The notes under the pieces: model-generated | Database searches by the model: none | What the model saw: only the letters and a program-made list of their open reading frames with translations | What the model was told of the DNA's origin: nothing | Made by a program: the position numbers and the translations under genes | Part shown: piece by piece, positions 54,424 to 63,102 of the stretch | Numbering within the stretch: position 1 is the first letter of the stretch | Layout: the number at the start of each line of letters is the position of its first letter | NCBI GenBank assembly: GCA_004799435.1 | Contig: SSMV01000056.1 | Span: 1 to 64,000, forward strand | Length of the DNA stretch: 64,000 bases | Direction: 5' to 3' | From: Bradyrhizobium sp. | GTDB taxonomy: Bacteria > Pseudomonadota > Alphaproteobacteria > Rhizobiales > Beijerinckiaceae

Positions 54424-55290
54424 TCAGAGCGGCGGCGTCAGCCAGTCGACGACATGCGAGCCGCCGCCGCCGCGCGTCAGCAGCTTGGCGAGCCACGGCG
54501 TCAGGACGCGCGCTTCCTCGATCAGGCGGAAGGGCGGATTGACGATAATCAGCCCGGTCCGGCGCAATGGCGCGGGCGAATGCGGTCCCGGCGCGATGGC
54601 GCCGACGTCGATTTCGAGGCGCAGCATATTGGGCGCGCCGATGGCGGCGATCGCGTTGCGAAAATGCGCGTCGTCGCGCTCGTCCTTGATCGGCCGCCAC
54701 AGGACGTAAGTTCCGCGCGGCCATTTCGCCAAGGCGCGGGCAAGCGCCGCCTCGACCCCTTTGGCTTCGCCGGGCTGCTCATAGGGTGGGTCGATCAGCA
54801 CGAGGCCGCGCCGTTCCTTCGGCGGCGTCTGGGCGTTGAGCGCGACATAGCCGTCGTCGGCGCCGATCGAGACGCGCCGGTCGCGCCCCATCGCGACAGC
54901 GAGCGCTTCGCGCTCTTCCGGATGCGCTTCGTTCAGCGTCAGACGATCCTGCGCGCGCAGCAGCGTCTGGGCGACTGCCGGCGAGCCAGGATAGGAAAGC
55001 GGGCGCCCTTCCTCCTCGTCGAACGGCCCGATCGCCTGCAGATAGGGCGCGAGCAGCGCCGCAATCTCGGCTTGCGGGCGCGCCTTCAAAAGCCGCGCCA
55101 CGCCGTCGCGCCATTCCGGCGAGCGCTTGGCGGCGTCGCCAGCGAGATCATAGCGCCCGGCGCCGGCATGGGTGTCGATGAAGCGCAGCGCGGCGTCCTT
55201 CTGCGTCAGATAGACGAGGATGCGCGCGAGGACTGCGTGTTTGAGGACATCGGCGAAATTGCCGGCGTGAAAACCGTGACGGTAGTTCAT
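54424..55290 (-). CDS. rlmJ: 23S rRNA (adenine-2030-N6)-methyltransferase
   Basis: RlmJ methylates A2030 of 23S rRNA. The 288-residue protein has the family start MNYRHGFHAGNFADVLKH, the SAM-motif segment RFIDTHAGAGRYDL, and the N6-methyltransferase tetrad DPPY in LIDPPYEQPGE. Length is normal. Longer in-frame starts give non-conserved Arg-rich sequence and were rejected. It is 32 bases from the RNase T2 gene upstream on the same strand. Confidence 0.95.
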   Translation of the reverse strand: MNYRHGFHAGNFADVLKHAVLARILVYLTQKDAALRFIDTHAGAGRYDLAGDAAKRSPEWRDGVARLLKARPQAEIAALLAPYLQAIGPFDEEEGRPLSYPGSPAVAQTLLRAQDRLTLNEAHPEEREALAVAMGRDRRVSIGADDGYVALNAQTPPKERRGLVLIDPPYEQPGEAKGVEAALARALAKWPRGTYVLWRPIKDERDDAHFRNAIAAIGAPNMLRLEIDVGAIAPGPHSPAPLRRTGLIIVNPPFRLIEEARVLTPWLAKLLTRGGGGSHVVDWLTPPL

Positions 55291-55322
55291 CGCGACGGCG
55301 CGGCGATCATCTCGCGATCCGC

Positions 55323-55979
55323 CTAGCGCAACGGCGCGACGGAGATCGACGCGGCATGGCAGGTGTGGCCAGCCACTTTCGGCGGGCATTGGGCGAAGCC
55401 GGCGAGATCCTTGGCGACGCAAATGCGCACGTCGATCAATTCGCCGCGCCCGCACGTGACCGCCATGTCGTCGGCCTGCAGACTGGGATTGGCCGCGACA
55501 AAGGCCGTCACGATGTCATCGGGCGCAAAGCGCTGCGCCTCATGGGGCGTGCGCAAGGCGTCGGGAATGGCGATCACGTCATGCAGGCGTTTCACCGCGG
55601 TGAAATAGCCCTCGGCGTCGAGGCCGGAGCAGGCGCCGTGCTTGCGAAATTCGTACCGCGCCAGGCCTTCGTCGGGATAGACGCCGTCGGTCAGCCGGAG
55701 AGCCTCGGCCGGCGCCGAGGCGCCCGATCCGCAATCCTCAGGATTAGGCCCGAAACGGCTATTGGGCCACAGGCCATGGACGACAAAGCCGGCGCCCGCG
55801 CCGCTCGCGCATTGGCTTGGCTGTTTGGCGGCGCCGCCTGTGTCGCAGAAGCCAGGCGACCAGGACAGCGTGAAGACATAGTAGTCGAAATCGCCGGGCG
55901 TTTGCGCGCTCGCCGGCGCGCTGAAGCAAGTTGCGGCGAAAAGGGCGCAGCCAAGCGCTGCCAGCGCGTTTCGACGCAT
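55323..55979 (-). CDS. Secreted ribonuclease T2 family protein
   Basis: The 218-residue protein has a signal peptide (cleavage near ASA at about 24) and both T2 catalytic motifs: CAS I in VVHGLWPN (His68) and CAS II in YEFRKHGACSG (Glu110, His114). Several Cys suggest disulfides. Periplasmic or secreted T2 enzymes break down RNA for nutrients. It lies between rlmJ and a secreted hypothetical protein on the same strand. Confidence 0.92.
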   Translation of the reverse strand: MRRNALAALGCALFAATCFSAPASAQTPGDFDYYVFTLSWSPGFCDTGGAAKQPSQCASGAGAGFVVHGLWPNSRFGPNPEDCGSGASAPAEALRLTDGVYPDEGLARYEFRKHGACSGLDAEGYFTAVKRLHDVIAIPDALRTPHEAQRFAPDDIVTAFVAANPSLQADDMAVTCGRGELIDVRICVAKDLAGFAQCPPKVAGHTCHAASISVAPLR

Positions 55980-56008
55980 GTCAGGAATTCCTCGCGGAAA
56001 AACGCGTC

Positions 56009-56494
56009 TCAATAGCGCTCGCGAAGCGCCGCCTCGCCGAGATAGCGCGAGGCAAAGGGGCGCAAGGCGCCGCAGCCCGGCGCATAGGCGAGTTCGTGGT
56101 CGAGACCGACGACGCACCATTCGACGCCCCAGCCATAGCCGAGAAGGCCGAGATCCTCGCCGATGTCGTAGATGACCTCGCGCATGCGCCCGTCGCTCAC
56201 CTGCGTGCGGGCGATGCAATAGCGGCGCGGAATATAGCTGAGGCCATTGGAGCGAAAGCCGATCTCATGAATGCGATCATAGCCGCCGATCTGCAGCGAC
56301 GAGCTCCAGAATTCCGATTCGGTCTGGGCGAAGCGGCCGCTCACATAGGAGAGGACGCCCGGATCGTCGCAGGGCGGAACGACCGCCGAATAGGGCGAAT
56401 AGCGCTGCTCGGCGGGAGAGCCGCCGTTCTCGGCCGCTTGGGCGGCAACGGTGAAAGCGGCAAGCGCCGCCAGACAAAGGAAAATGCGCTTCAT
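56009..56494 (-). CDS. Conserved-looking secreted hypothetical protein
   Basis: The 161-residue protein has a signal peptide (MKRIFLCLAALAAFTVAAQA) and a mature domain with four Cys (PPCDDPGV, PRRYCIART, VEWCVVGLDH, APGCGALRPF), which likely form disulfides. The pattern of Tyr/Trp-rich segments around ICIAR-like motifs suggests a compact periplasmic fold. I do not recognise a family name. It lies 29 bases upstream of the RNase T2 gene, so the two may be co-transcribed. Start ATG at 56494 gives a clean signal peptide. Confidence 0.75.
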   Translation of the reverse strand: MKRIFLCLAALAAFTVAAQAAENGGSPAEQRYSPYSAVVPPCDDPGVLSYVSGRFAQTESEFWSSSLQIGGYDRIHEIGFRSNGLSYIPRRYCIARTQVSDGRMREVIYDIGEDLGLLGYGWGVEWCVVGLDHELAYAPGCGALRPFASRYLGEAALRERY

Positions 56495-56577
56495 GACCGA
56501 CTCGCGCGCCAGTAAAGGACGCCTCACCATGAGGCGCGGGCCGCGCAGGGTCAAGAGTCGCGGACGGCTCCTGGCGC

Positions 56578-57066
56578 TCAGTTCAGCCGGTCTTTGAGCG
56601 CGGCGATCTCGCGCGCGGCGAGTTCCGCGCCGGCGGCGCCCTGGGTCTCCTGGCGCAACACGATTTCGGCCGCCTTGGCAGCGAAATCGGCGGCGGCGGC
56701 GCGCACCTCGGCGGTGGCCTGCGATTCGGCGAGCGCGATCTTTTCCTCGGCCTGACGGGCGCGCCGGGCGATGAAATCGGCCATGCGCGCTGCAGCTTCC
56801 TTGCCGAGCGCCTCGGCCTGGGCGCGCGCTTCGGCGACGATCGCCTCGGCGGCGGCTTCGGCCTCGTGTTTCTTTTTCTCGAAGCTATCGAGCAGGGCGG
56901 TCGCCTCGGCGCGCAGCTTGGCGGCCTGCGCCAGTTCGTCGGCGACCGCCTGGCCGCGCTTGTCGAGCCCGGCGAGCAGCGTGCGATGCGCGCCGACATA
57001 GCCGAGCACGCAAAGGAAGGCGATGAAGCCGATAAGGACGAAGAATTCGGCGCCGAATTCCATCAC
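56578..57066 (-). CDS. atpF: ATP synthase F0 subunit b
   Basis: Subunit b forms half of the peripheral stalk that holds F1 to F0. The 162-residue protein has one N-terminal membrane helix (FFVLIGFIAFLCVLGYVGAH) followed by a long Ala/Glu/Lys coiled coil. Its ATG overlaps the b' stop (ATGA). Length is normal for the alphaproteobacterial b/b' pair. It is the last gene of the F0 operon; F1 genes are not in the window, a usual arrangement in this group. Confidence 0.95.
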   Translation of the reverse strand: MMEFGAEFFVLIGFIAFLCVLGYVGAHRTLLAGLDKRGQAVADELAQAAKLRAEATALLDSFEKKKHEAEAAAEAIVAEARAQAEALGKEAAARMADFIARRARQAEEKIALAESQATAEVRAAAADFAAKAAEIVLRQETQGAAGAELAAREIAALKDRLN

Positions 57067-57632
57067 GCCTCTCCGCTCGAATTGGGTTTCTGCGCAGCGA
57101 GTGCGGCGTCCAGCGCCGCTGGTGTCACCGCGCGGCCGATCAGCCGCTCGACGATCGCGCCAGCCGCGTCACGGGCAATCGCGCTGACCTGCGACATCGC
57201 CTGAGTGCGCGTCGCGGCGATCTGCCGTTCGGCCTCGGCGAATTTGACGGCCAGTTCGGCTTCCACGCTCTGGCGCTTGGCGTCGGCGTCGGCGGCAAGC
57301 TGATCGCGCGTCGCCCGGGCGAGGCTCTGCGCCCGGGCGCGCGCCTCGGTCAGCGATTTTTGATGCGCGGCAGCGGCGGCGTCGGCCTTCTGCTGCATCG
57401 CCGTCGCCTCGTCGATGTCCTTGGCGATGCGCGCCCGGCGCTGCTCGATCGTCGCGCCGATCGCCGGCAGCGCCTTCTTTGCCATTACATAATAGAGCGC
57501 GCCAAAGGTGATCGCCAGCCACAGAAGCTGCGAAGGAAACGTCGCGCTGTCGAAGGGCGGAAAGGCGGCATGGCCGCCAGCGTCCTTGCCGACTTCGCTC
57601 TGCGTTGCTGGGGTCTGCGCGGGTTGAGCCAT
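57063..57632 (-). CDS. atpG: ATP synthase F0 subunit b'
   Basis: Subunit b' is the second stalk arm found in alphaproteobacteria, cyanobacteria and chloroplasts. The 189-residue protein has a short Ala/Gln/Thr-rich start, a membrane helix (QLLWLAITFGALYYVMAKKALP), and a coiled coil. The divergence from the downstream b gene confirms the b/b' pair. It is preceded by atpE and a hairpin. Confidence 0.94.
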   Translation of the reverse strand: MAQPAQTPATQSEVGKDAGGHAAFPPFDSATFPSQLLWLAITFGALYYVMAKKALPAIGATIEQRRARIAKDIDEATAMQQKADAAAAAHQKSLTEARARAQSLARATRDQLAADADAKRQSVEAELAVKFAEAERQIAATRTQAMSQVSAIARDAAGAIVERLIGRAVTPAALDAALAAQKPNSSGEA

Positions 57633-57657
57633 CGCGTTTTAACGTCCTGTTGCGAGG

Positions 57658-57676
57658 GAGCGCCGAAGCAGCGCTC
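57658..57676 (-). promoter_or_regulatory. Intercistronic hairpin after atpE
   Basis: GAGCGC and GCGCTC form a perfect 6-bp stem around a 7-base loop, 29 bases after the atpE stop and before the b' start on the minus strand. No T-run follows, so it may protect or attenuate the message and raise the dose of subunit c over b and b'. This is inference. Confidence 0.4.
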
Positions 57677-57704
57677 GCCCCGCTTAAGGTTGAAGCGCCG
57701 CGGC

Positions 57705-57944
57705 TTAGACGGCGAACAGCAGCAGGAAGGCGATCAGCAGCGCGAAGATGCCGAGCGCTTCGGTCACCGCGAAGCCGAAGATCAGGCGGCCGAACTGGCC
57801 GTCGACCGCGCTCGGGTTGCGCAGCGCGCCATTGAGGAACTGACCGAACAGCGTGCCGACGCCGATGCCGGCGGCGCCCGTTCCGATCGCGGCGAGGCCC
57901 GCGCCGATATATTTGGCGGCGTTGGCGAGTTCGTGCGGTTCCAT
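57705..57944 (-). CDS. atpE: ATP synthase F0 subunit c
   Basis: Subunit c forms the rotating proton ring. The 79-residue hairpin protein has the Gly-rich first helix ([17 protein letters not shown]) and the proton-carrying Glu62 in [12 protein letters not shown]. It matches the alphaproteobacterial form, with Glu rather than Asp. Length is normal. It lies between atpB and the b' gene. Confidence 0.97.
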   Translation of the reverse strand: MEPHELANAAKYIGAGLAAIGTGAAGIGVGTLFGQFLNGALRNPSAVDGQFGRLIFGFAVTEALGIFALLIAFLLLFAV

Positions 57945-57993
57945 GTGTCGAGACTCCTGCTTGAAGATAGCGTTGGCGTGAAGAAAAGGGCGG

Positions 57994-58764
57994 TCAGTGA
58001 CCGCCGGGGTGAAGCGCGTCGTTGAGATACATGCAGGTCAGCATGGCGAAGACATAGGCCTGCAGGAACGCGACCAGCAGTTCGAGCGCCTCGAGGCCGA
58101 TGATCATCGCGAAGGGCAGGACCGAGACCGCTTTCAGCACGACGCCGGCGCCCAGCAGCATCACCACGAAGGAGCCGAACACATAGATTGTGATGTGGCC
58201 GGCCAGCATATTGGCGAAGAGACGGACCGAATGGCTGATCGGGCGAACGAAGAACGAGAAGACCTCGATCGCCACCACCAGCGGCAGGATGTAGATGGGC
58301 ACATCGGAGGGCACGAAGAGCTTGAAGAAATGCAGCCCATGCTCCTTGAGCCCGACCACCACCACCGTGAGGAACACGGTCAGCGCCAGAGCGGCGGTGA
58401 CGATGAGGTGGCTGGTGACGGTGAAGGAATAGGGGAGTAGGCCAATGAGATTGGCGAGCAGCACGAACATGAAGATGCTGAAGACCAGCGGGAAAAAGCG
58501 CATGCCGCCCTCGCCCGCCGCCGAGCGCAGCATGCCGGCGATGAATTCATAGGCGATTTCGGCCAGCGACTGCAGGCGGCCGGGAACCCCGGGGCCGCCG
58601 CGCGCGCCAAAGAGCATCAGCGCCGAGACGAGGCCGACGACAATCAGCATCAGCAGCCCGGAATTGGTCAGCGAGAAATCATGCCCGGCGATATGGATCG
58701 GTACGATCGGCGAAAGCGAAAATTGCTCGATCGGATTGATCGCCGGTCCCGTTTCGCCCGCCAC
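57994..58764 (-). CDS. atpB: ATP synthase F0 subunit a
   Basis: Subunit a is the stator half-channel for protons. The 256-residue protein has five to six membrane helices, with the essential Arg181 in [14 protein letters not shown] and a proton-path segment [18 protein letters not shown]. Length is normal. It lies two bases after the atpI stop and before atpE. Confidence 0.97.
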   Translation of the reverse strand: MAGETGPAINPIEQFSLSPIVPIHIAGHDFSLTNSGLLMLIVVGLVSALMLFGARGGPGVPGRLQSLAEIAYEFIAGMLRSAAGEGGMRFFPLVFSIFMFVLLANLIGLLPYSFTVTSHLIVTAALALTVFLTVVVVGLKEHGLHFFKLFVPSDVPIYILPLVVAIEVFSFFVRPISHSVRLFANMLAGHITIYVFGSFVVMLLGAGVVLKAVSVLPFAMIIGLEALELLVAFLQAYVFAMLTCMYLNDALHPGGH

Positions 58765-58766
58765 GT

Positions 58767-59207
58767 CTAATCCTCGTCGTCATATGCCCCCGATGGGGCC
58801 GCCGGCGCGGCCGAAGCCGAGCGCCGCCCGTCTTTATCCGGGGCTTGTCCCCCAGACAAGCGCGAATTGCGGTCTATCGGCGGGCTTTTCGGTGGGTTTT
58901 TCGGTTGTCCTTTCGGTCCTGCGACACGGATGACATTGGCGACCCCGCCGATCATGCCAAGAACGAAGAAAAGAATGAGAAACCAGGGCTTCTTGCCGGT
59001 CAGCCAATCGAGGCCCCAGCCGATCAGCGCCCCGGCGGCGATCGCGCCGACGAACTCCCACGCCGCCGACATGCCCGCCAGATAGCCGGCGCGAGCGACC
59101 GACGAATTGTCGACCGCCGGCGTCCCCCCGTTGCGCGCCTCGAGCGAGGATTTCAGCGCCGCGAGCCGGGCGCGCATGGCGTCGTCGTCCTCGGGGGTCG
59201 CAGCCAA
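58767..59207 (-). CDS. atpI: AtpI, ATP synthase accessory protein
   Basis: AtpI is a small membrane protein thought to help assemble the c-ring or handle magnesium. The 146-residue product has a charged N-terminus, two membrane helices (FVGAIAAGALIGWGLDWLTG, FLILFFVLGMIGGVANVIRV) and a Pro/Lys/Ser-rich tail. The start is probably TTG at 59207 with an excellent AGGAGGG site; an ATG at 59177 would give a shorter form without one. It is the first gene of the F0 operon. Confidence 0.9.
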   Translation of the reverse strand: MAATPEDDDAMRARLAALKSSLEARNGGTPAVDNSSVARAGYLAGMSAAWEFVGAIAAGALIGWGLDWLTGKKPWFLILFFVLGMIGGVANVIRVAGPKGQPKNPPKSPPIDRNSRLSGGQAPDKDGRRSASAAPAAPSGAYDDED

Positions 59208-59379
59208 TGAAGCCCTCCTCGGCGACGTCACGGGACCGCCGATATCGTTCAGCCTTGGCGAGAAACGCTGGCGACTGTCAATTGGCTGCGCCCTCCCAAG
59301 CGCCCGCGGCCGCACTTGACCCCCATGGGCGCCTCGGGCAAGGCAGCCAAATGCCTCAACCCTTGAGGGCCGTTTCGCG

Positions 59380-60057
59380 ATGAGCGCCGATTTGGCCGCC
59401 AAGGCCCGAGCCGGCGCGTTCAAATGGCTGCGCCGCCGGGCGCGGCTGGCGGTTGGCTTTACCGCACTCGTCATCGCCTTCGTCACGGCGCCCGCCGGAC
59501 TGTCCGTGGCGACGCGGGCGTTGATCGCCTGGAATGTCGGCGCCTGGCTCTTTCTCGCCCTGATCGCCCTGATGACGCGCGGCTCGAGCGGCGACGCGCG
59601 GGCCCATGCCGCCGAGGAAGACGAGGACCAATGGGCGCTGCTGGCGGTGACCGTGATCGGCGCAATCGCGGCCGTCGCGGCGATCGTCTGGGAGCTGGGG
59701 CCGGTCAAGGATATGAGTGGCTTGCGCAAGGGCGAGCACATCGCCCTGGTCGCGGCGACCATCCTCAGCGTCTGGACCTTCATCCATGTGATGTTCGGGC
59801 TGCATTACGCGGCTGAATATTACCGGCCGGGCGAAGACGGCATTCGCGCCGGGCTGCGCTTTCCCGACGAGGATACCCCGGGCTGGGGCGAATTCTTCTA
59901 TCAGGCCTTCGTCATCGGTTGCGCCTGCGCCACCGCCGACGTAAACGCCACGTCAAGAGCGATGCGGCGCGCCTGTGTCATCCATGGCGTTGTCGCCTTC
60001 CTTTTCAACACGATCATTCTCGCGCTAACGATCAACATTGGCGCGGGTCTGTTCTGA
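59380..60057 (+). CDS. DUF1345 family membrane protein
   Basis: The 225-residue protein has five or six membrane helices and the DUF1345 signature [20 protein letters not shown] with [33 protein letters not shown]. Function is unknown. It is divergent from atpI across 172 bases and its stop is 32 bases before hisS, so the two may be co-transcribed. Confidence 0.88.
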   Translation: MSADLAAKARAGAFKWLRRRARLAVGFTALVIAFVTAPAGLSVATRALIAWNVGAWLFLALIALMTRGSSGDARAHAAEEDEDQWALLAVTVIGAIAAVAAIVWELGPVKDMSGLRKGEHIALVAATILSVWTFIHVMFGLHYAAEYYRPGEDGIRAGLRFPDEDTPGWGEFFYQAFVIGCACATADVNATSRAMRRACVIHGVVAFLFNTIILALTINIGAGLF

Positions 60058-60088
60058 AGCGCGCCCTTCGCGCCTCGCGGGACCGAAC

Positions 60089-61690
60089 ATGAGTGACGAA
60101 ACCGCCGCCAAAGTCCGCGCCGCGCTGCCGCGCGGCTTCGTCGACCGTGGCGCGGCCGACATCGCCGGCGCCGAGGCGATGATGGCGAAGATTCGCGCCG
60201 TCTATGAGCTTTATGGTTTCGAGGCGGTCGAGACGCCCTTCGTCGAATATACCGAGGCGCTCGGCAAGTTCCTGCCCGATCTCGACCGGCCGAACGAGGG
60301 CGTGTTCTCGTTCCAGGACGACGACGAACAATGGCTGAGCCTGCGCTACGATCTCACGGCGCCGCTCGCGCGTTACTTCGCCGAACATTACGAGCGGCTG
60401 CCCAAGCCCTATCGCAGCTATCGCACCGGCTGGGTGTTTCGCAACGAGAAGCCGGGCCCGGGGCGCTTTCGGCAATTCATGCAATTCGACGCCGACACGG
60501 TGGGCGCGGCTTCTCCCGCCGCCGACGCCGAGATCTGCATGATGGCGGCCGACTGTCTCGAAGCGTTGGGCGTCAAGCGCGGCGACTATGTGATCAAGGT
60601 CAATAGTCGCAAGGTGCTCGACGGCGTCATGGAGGCGATCGGCCTCGGCGGATCGGAGAACGCCGGCAGGCGCCTGATCGTGCTGCGCGCGATCGACAAG
60701 CTCGACCGTCTCGGCCCCGAGGGCGTGCGCGCCTTGCTTGGCGTCGGACGCAAGGATGAGAGCGGCGATTTCACCAAGGGCGCGGGGCTTGGGCCGGACG
60801 CGATCCACATCGTTGCAAATCTTCTGCTTCGCCCGCAAGTCAAAGGCTACTCGCGGAACCTCGGTGATTCGAAACGCCCAATCGCCGACATGGCTGCGGT
60901 ATCTCCTCCTCCCGGCGTCGATGGCGAGACGTGGCTAGATAATTTTGGAACGCTTGCTCACTGGATTTCGGCAATTGGGGCGACGGCGGGCGGCGCAAGC
61001 GCACTAGCCGAATTGCAGGAGATCGTGAGTATTTGCGAGGCGGCCGGATATGGGTCGAAACGAATAGTCATCGATCCCTCGGTCGTGCGCGGCCTCGAAT
61101 ATTACACCGGCCCGGTCTTCGAGGCCGAGCTGACCTTCGAAGTGACAGGCGACGACGGCAAACCGATCCGCTTCGGTTCGGTCGGCGGCGGCGGGCGCTA
61201 TGACGGGCTGGTGGCGCGCTTCCGTTCCGAGCCGGTTCCGGCGACAGGATTCTCGATCGGCGTGTCGCGGCTGATGGCGGCGCTCAGAGCGATCAAGAGC
61301 CCGATCGTCGCCGAGGCGGCCCGGCCCGGACCGGTGATCGTCGTCGTACTCGACCGCGATCGCATGGCCGATTATCAGCGCCTCACGGCGGCGCTGCGCG
61401 GCGCGGGGATCGCGGCGGAAATGTATCTTGGCGCAGCCGGCCTCAACGCCCAGCTCAAATACGCCGACCGGCGCGGCAGTCTCTGCGCCGTCATTCAGGG
61501 CTCCAACGAGCGCGACGCGGCCGGCGGCCCGCAGGTCGTCATTCGCGATCTTACGCTGGGCGCCGAACTCGCCAGGGCGAGCAAGGACCGCGCCGACTAT
61601 CTCGAATTGCGCCAGAAGGCCCAGTTCGCTGTCGCGGAAGCCGAGCTTGCGGCTGCCGTCGCGCAGGTTCTGGCGCGGGGCCGGGACTAG
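60089..61690 (+). CDS. hisS: Histidyl-tRNA synthetase (rhizobial long form)
   Basis: HisRS charges tRNA-His. The 533-residue protein follows the Hyphomicrobiales form: start [19 protein letters not shown], motif 2 region [22 protein letters not shown]-type pattern (here [17 protein letters not shown]), then [14 protein letters not shown] and [16 protein letters not shown]. The C-terminal anticodon-binding domain follows. Residues about 243-331 have lower GC and different codons from the rest of the gene and appear longer than in relatives. The reading frame is open throughout. ATG at 60089 is the family start. Confidence 0.95.
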   Translation: MSDETAAKVRAALPRGFVDRGAADIAGAEAMMAKIRAVYELYGFEAVETPFVEYTEALGKFLPDLDRPNEGVFSFQDDDEQWLSLRYDLTAPLARYFAEHYERLPKPYRSYRTGWVFRNEKPGPGRFRQFMQFDADTVGAASPAADAEICMMAADCLEALGVKRGDYVIKVNSRKVLDGVMEAIGLGGSENAGRRLIVLRAIDKLDRLGPEGVRALLGVGRKDESGDFTKGAGLGPDAIHIVANLLLRPQVKGYSRNLGDSKRPIADMAAVSPPPGVDGETWLDNFGTLAHWISAIGATAGGASALAELQEIVSICEAAGYGSKRIVIDPSVVRGLEYYTGPVFEAELTFEVTGDDGKPIRFGSVGGGGRYDGLVARFRSEPVPATGFSIGVSRLMAALRAIKSPIVAEAARPGPVIVVVLDRDRMADYQRLTAALRGAGIAAEMYLGAAGLNAQLKYADRRGSLCAVIQGSNERDAAGGPQVVIRDLTLGAELARASKDRADYLELRQKAQFAVAEAELAAAVAQVLARGRD

Positions 61691-61697
61691 CGCGCCG

Positions 61698-62558
61698 ATG
61701 GAGGGCGCGACGAAATCTCCCCAATTCATCTATCTCAGCTTCGGCAATTCGCCGAGCGTCAGGCGCGAACTCGTCTATAGCGTCTCGACGCTGCTCGCCG
61801 AGATCGATGGCGAGCGCTCGCGCGTCACCATCTTCACCGACCGGCCGCAGGATTTCGCCGATTGGGGGATGCCCGTCGTCGACATCGCCGATCGCCTGAC
61901 GTTTATGCGACGCGCCAGCGATCGCGACTATCGCTTTCGCGCCAAGCCGGCGACGCTCATCGAGGCGTTGCGCCTGCACCGGAGCGCCTGCGTGATGCTC
62001 GACACGGATAGTTTCATCCGGCCCGGTTTCGGTGCGGCGGTCGAGGCCGCGCTCGCGGCTGGCGCGGCGATGAACAGCTTCGTGCGCGCCGATCCCTATC
62101 CGTTTTTCGGGCCTTTCGAGACGGACCTGCCGCATCTCGGGCGCTATCGTTTCGATCGCGCCGCGCCGATGCTCAATTCTGGTCTGGTGGCGGCGCGCTA
62201 CGAACATCTTCCAGTCTTGGAGGACGCGCTTGTCCTGCTCGACCGGCTGCGGGCGGCCAAGCTGATCCGCCACGACATCGAGCAATTCGCCGTCGCCGAG
62301 GGCTTTCGCCTAGCCGGGGTGAAGGTGGCGCTGATCGAGCGCGAATTCGAGCATTATTGTCAGCATTGGACGAAGCGCTACATGCGCCGCCTGCTGCGTC
62401 GGCAGGGGCCTTCGCCCGATGCGCCGCCGAACGCGGCGCGCCCGAGCATCGACCCGAGCAAGTCGCGGGTGCGGCTTTTCAAACGGATGAAACAGGCTCA
62501 GCTCGCGCTCAGGGCGCTCAGCCGCCGTCTGCATTGGCGCGGCGCGGCGAAGCGCTAG
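61698..62558 (+). CDS. Putative glycosyltransferase-like protein
   Basis: The 286-residue protein begins FIYLSFGNSPSVRREL, has an Ile-Phe-Thr-Asp segment (VTIFTDRPQDF) and VMLDTDSFIRPG, a D-x-D motif typical of GT-A sugar transferases (GT8-like). The C-terminus is basic (KSRVRLFKRMKQAQLALRALSRR) and may contact membrane or nucleic acid. I cannot name the family with certainty. It starts eight bases after hisS and is probably co-transcribed. Confidence 0.65.
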   Translation: MEGATKSPQFIYLSFGNSPSVRRELVYSVSTLLAEIDGERSRVTIFTDRPQDFADWGMPVVDIADRLTFMRRASDRDYRFRAKPATLIEALRLHRSACVMLDTDSFIRPGFGAAVEAALAAGAAMNSFVRADPYPFFGPFETDLPHLGRYRFDRAAPMLNSGLVAARYEHLPVLEDALVLLDRLRAAKLIRHDIEQFAVAEGFRLAGVKVALIEREFEHYCQHWTKRYMRRLLRRQGPSPDAPPNAARPSIDPSKSRVRLFKRMKQAQLALRALSRRLHWRGAAKR

Positions 62559-62587
62559 AGAGTTGAGTCGGCCCGCTCGCCGGGGGT

Positions 62588-63091
62588 ATGACGGAGCGGG
62601 ACGGCGAAGGCGGAAAGGCGCGGGCGGCGATGGCGGTGAAAAGCGCCGGGGGCAAGACGCCGAAGGCGGCCTTAGCGACCGCGCCGGTGCAGGCGCGCCG
62701 CTTCGTCGCCGCGCGGCGCCGTCGCGCCAGCGCGACCTTGGAAGATTACACCGAGCTGATCGCCGACCTGATCGCACGCAAGGGCGAAGCGCGCATCACC
62801 GACATCGCCGAACGGCTTGGCGTCGCCCATCCGACCGCCAGCAAGGCGATCGGCCGGCTGGAGCGCGAAGGCCTCGCGCTGGCCAAGCCCTATCGCGGCG
62901 TTTCGCTCACGTCCGCCGGACTGACGATGGCCGAGCGCTCGCGCCGTCGTCATCGATTGGTGGTCGATCTGCTGGTCGCCGTGGGCGCGCCGCGCGAAGC
63001 GGCGGAAGCCGACGCCGAGGGCGTCGAACATTACGTGTCGCCGGCGACGCTGGCGGCCTTCGAGGCGTTTCTGGCGGCCCATAAAAAATAG
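62588..63091 (+). CDS. mntR: Manganese-responsive regulator MntR
   Basis: MntR is a DtxR-family regulator that represses manganese uptake when Mn2+ is high. The 167-residue protein has a basic N-terminal extension (1-48), a winged helix (about 50-115: YTELIADLIARKGEARITDIAERLGVAHPTASKAI is that region) and a short helical metal-binding/dimer domain with HRLVVDLLVAVGAP and EGVEHYVSP. There is no SH3 domain. It converges with the mbfA gene across 11 bases. Confidence 0.9.
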   Translation: MTERDGEGGKARAAMAVKSAGGKTPKAALATAPVQARRFVAARRRRASATLEDYTELIADLIARKGEARITDIAERLGVAHPTASKAIGRLEREGLALAKPYRGVSLTSAGLTMAERSRRRHRLVVDLLVAVGAPREAAEADAEGVEHYVSPATLAAFEAFLAAHKK

Positions 63092-63102
63092 AGCGCGTCG
63101 CC

